Shown here: positions 41,518 through 41,779 of the stretch, one piece after another
Numbering within the stretch: position 1 is the first letter of the stretch
Layout: every line of letters begins with the position of its first letter
Source: Pseudomonadota bacterium
Lineage (GTDB): Bacteria > Desulfobacterota > Desulfobacteria > Desulfobacterales > Desulfolunaceae
Reading direction: 5' to 3'
DNA length: 41,779 nucleotides
NCBI GenBank assembly: GCA_018818835.1
Contig: JAHIRD010000138.1
Coordinates: 1 to 41,779, forward strand
The notes under the pieces: generated by a model
What the model saw: the letters and a program-made list of their open reading frames with translations, nothing else
Told to the model about the DNA's origin: nothing
Databases searched by the model: none
Program-made: the position numbers and the translations under genes

Positions 41518-41779
41518 GTTTCCAGGCTTTGCCTGGAAACGAAATGAAAAAACGGTTTAACAGACCACGAGCGTGCGTCGTGGGGGGATTCTCCCCCCAC
41601 ACACCCCATTTTTTTAATTTAACCTTAACTTTAATCTTACCAGCAATTCCCGGTGAACAGCGTTTACAGCGATTGATTCGCCTTTGAGTGCAAATGAGGC
41701 CCCCTTCTCGTCATCTAAAGGGCGATCAAAAGAGCAAGATCGAACAAGTTTTAAGATTGAGGAGATTGTTCCGGTTCAA
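41518..41779. repeat. Hairpins and remaining non-coding sequence to the window end
   Basis: GTTTCCAGGC-TTT-GCCTGGAAAC (41518-41540) is a perfect 10-bp hairpin related to the one at 41085-41106; both are followed by ACGA or CGA. Then come CCACGA/TCGTGG and GGGGGGATTCTCCCCCC hairpins (about 41564-41601). I see no gene from 41600 to 41779. Confidence 0.55.

Overview
The window looks like chromosomal DNA from a strictly anaerobic, sulfate-reducing member of the Desulfobacterota, most likely Desulfobacteraceae. This rests on gene content read directly: a selenocysteine-containing, NuoG-like formate dehydrogenase, an ArsC-like selenoprotein, a 4-hydroxybutyryl-CoA dehydratase-type Fe-S/flavin enzyme, several rubredoxins, ferredoxins and rubrerythrins, cytochrome bd for oxygen defence, and dispersed repeats of a kind I associate with this group. 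No taxonomic marker gene is present, so the assignment is an inference.

Left part (1-8.3 kb): the start of a DUF2231-like membrane protein (cut by the window edge), an ArsC-like selenoprotein, a large hybrid PAS sensor kinase, citrate synthase, and a formate dehydrogenase whose reading frame is continuous only if an in-frame UGA is read as selenocysteine. A textbook bacterial SECIS hairpin follows that UGA. Middle-left (8.3-14.5 kb): a sigma-54 activator, a long non-coding stretch with a -24/-12 promoter, dyad sites and a terminator-ended structured segment, then a catabolic operon: AbfD-like dehydratase, a 56-residue orphan protein, a 3-hydroxyacyl-CoA dehydrogenase-like protein and an SDR dehydrogenase.

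Middle (14.5-27.2 kb): minus-strand redox genes (an unusual rubredoxin, a DUF3786 Fe-S protein, ferredoxin, small Cys-rich proteins, cydAB). Plus-strand genes follow: a small conserved protein, rubrerythrin-like ferritin, NDH-2, a reductase with two rubredoxin-like domains, sfsA, a TIGR01777 epimerase, a membrane protein and a rhodanese-rubrerythrin fusion. Together these suggest oxygen and peroxide handling with electrons from NADH. 27.2-31.4 kb holds a lipoprotein, two tandem ComEA-like proteins, an RRM-RGG RNA-binding protein and an exported hydrolase.

Right part (32-40.5 kb): an apparent defence island, all on the minus strand: a Nudix hydrolase, a PLD-helicase-DUF3427 protein, a SIR2-like NAD hydrolase, a 942-residue partner overlapping it by 4 bp, and an SBD-HNH nuclease of the family that recognises phosphorothioated DNA. 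No dnd modification genes are visible. The last 1.3 kb holds a truncated AbiEi-like antitoxin and a nest of short palindromic and low-complexity repeats.

Repeat content is notable. One full ~160-bp MITE-like inverted-repeat element (8482-8643) has two decayed partial copies (4891-4932 and 19237-19261), and several intergenic gaps carry CCCATAAGT-type or CTTCATG-type low-complexity DNA.
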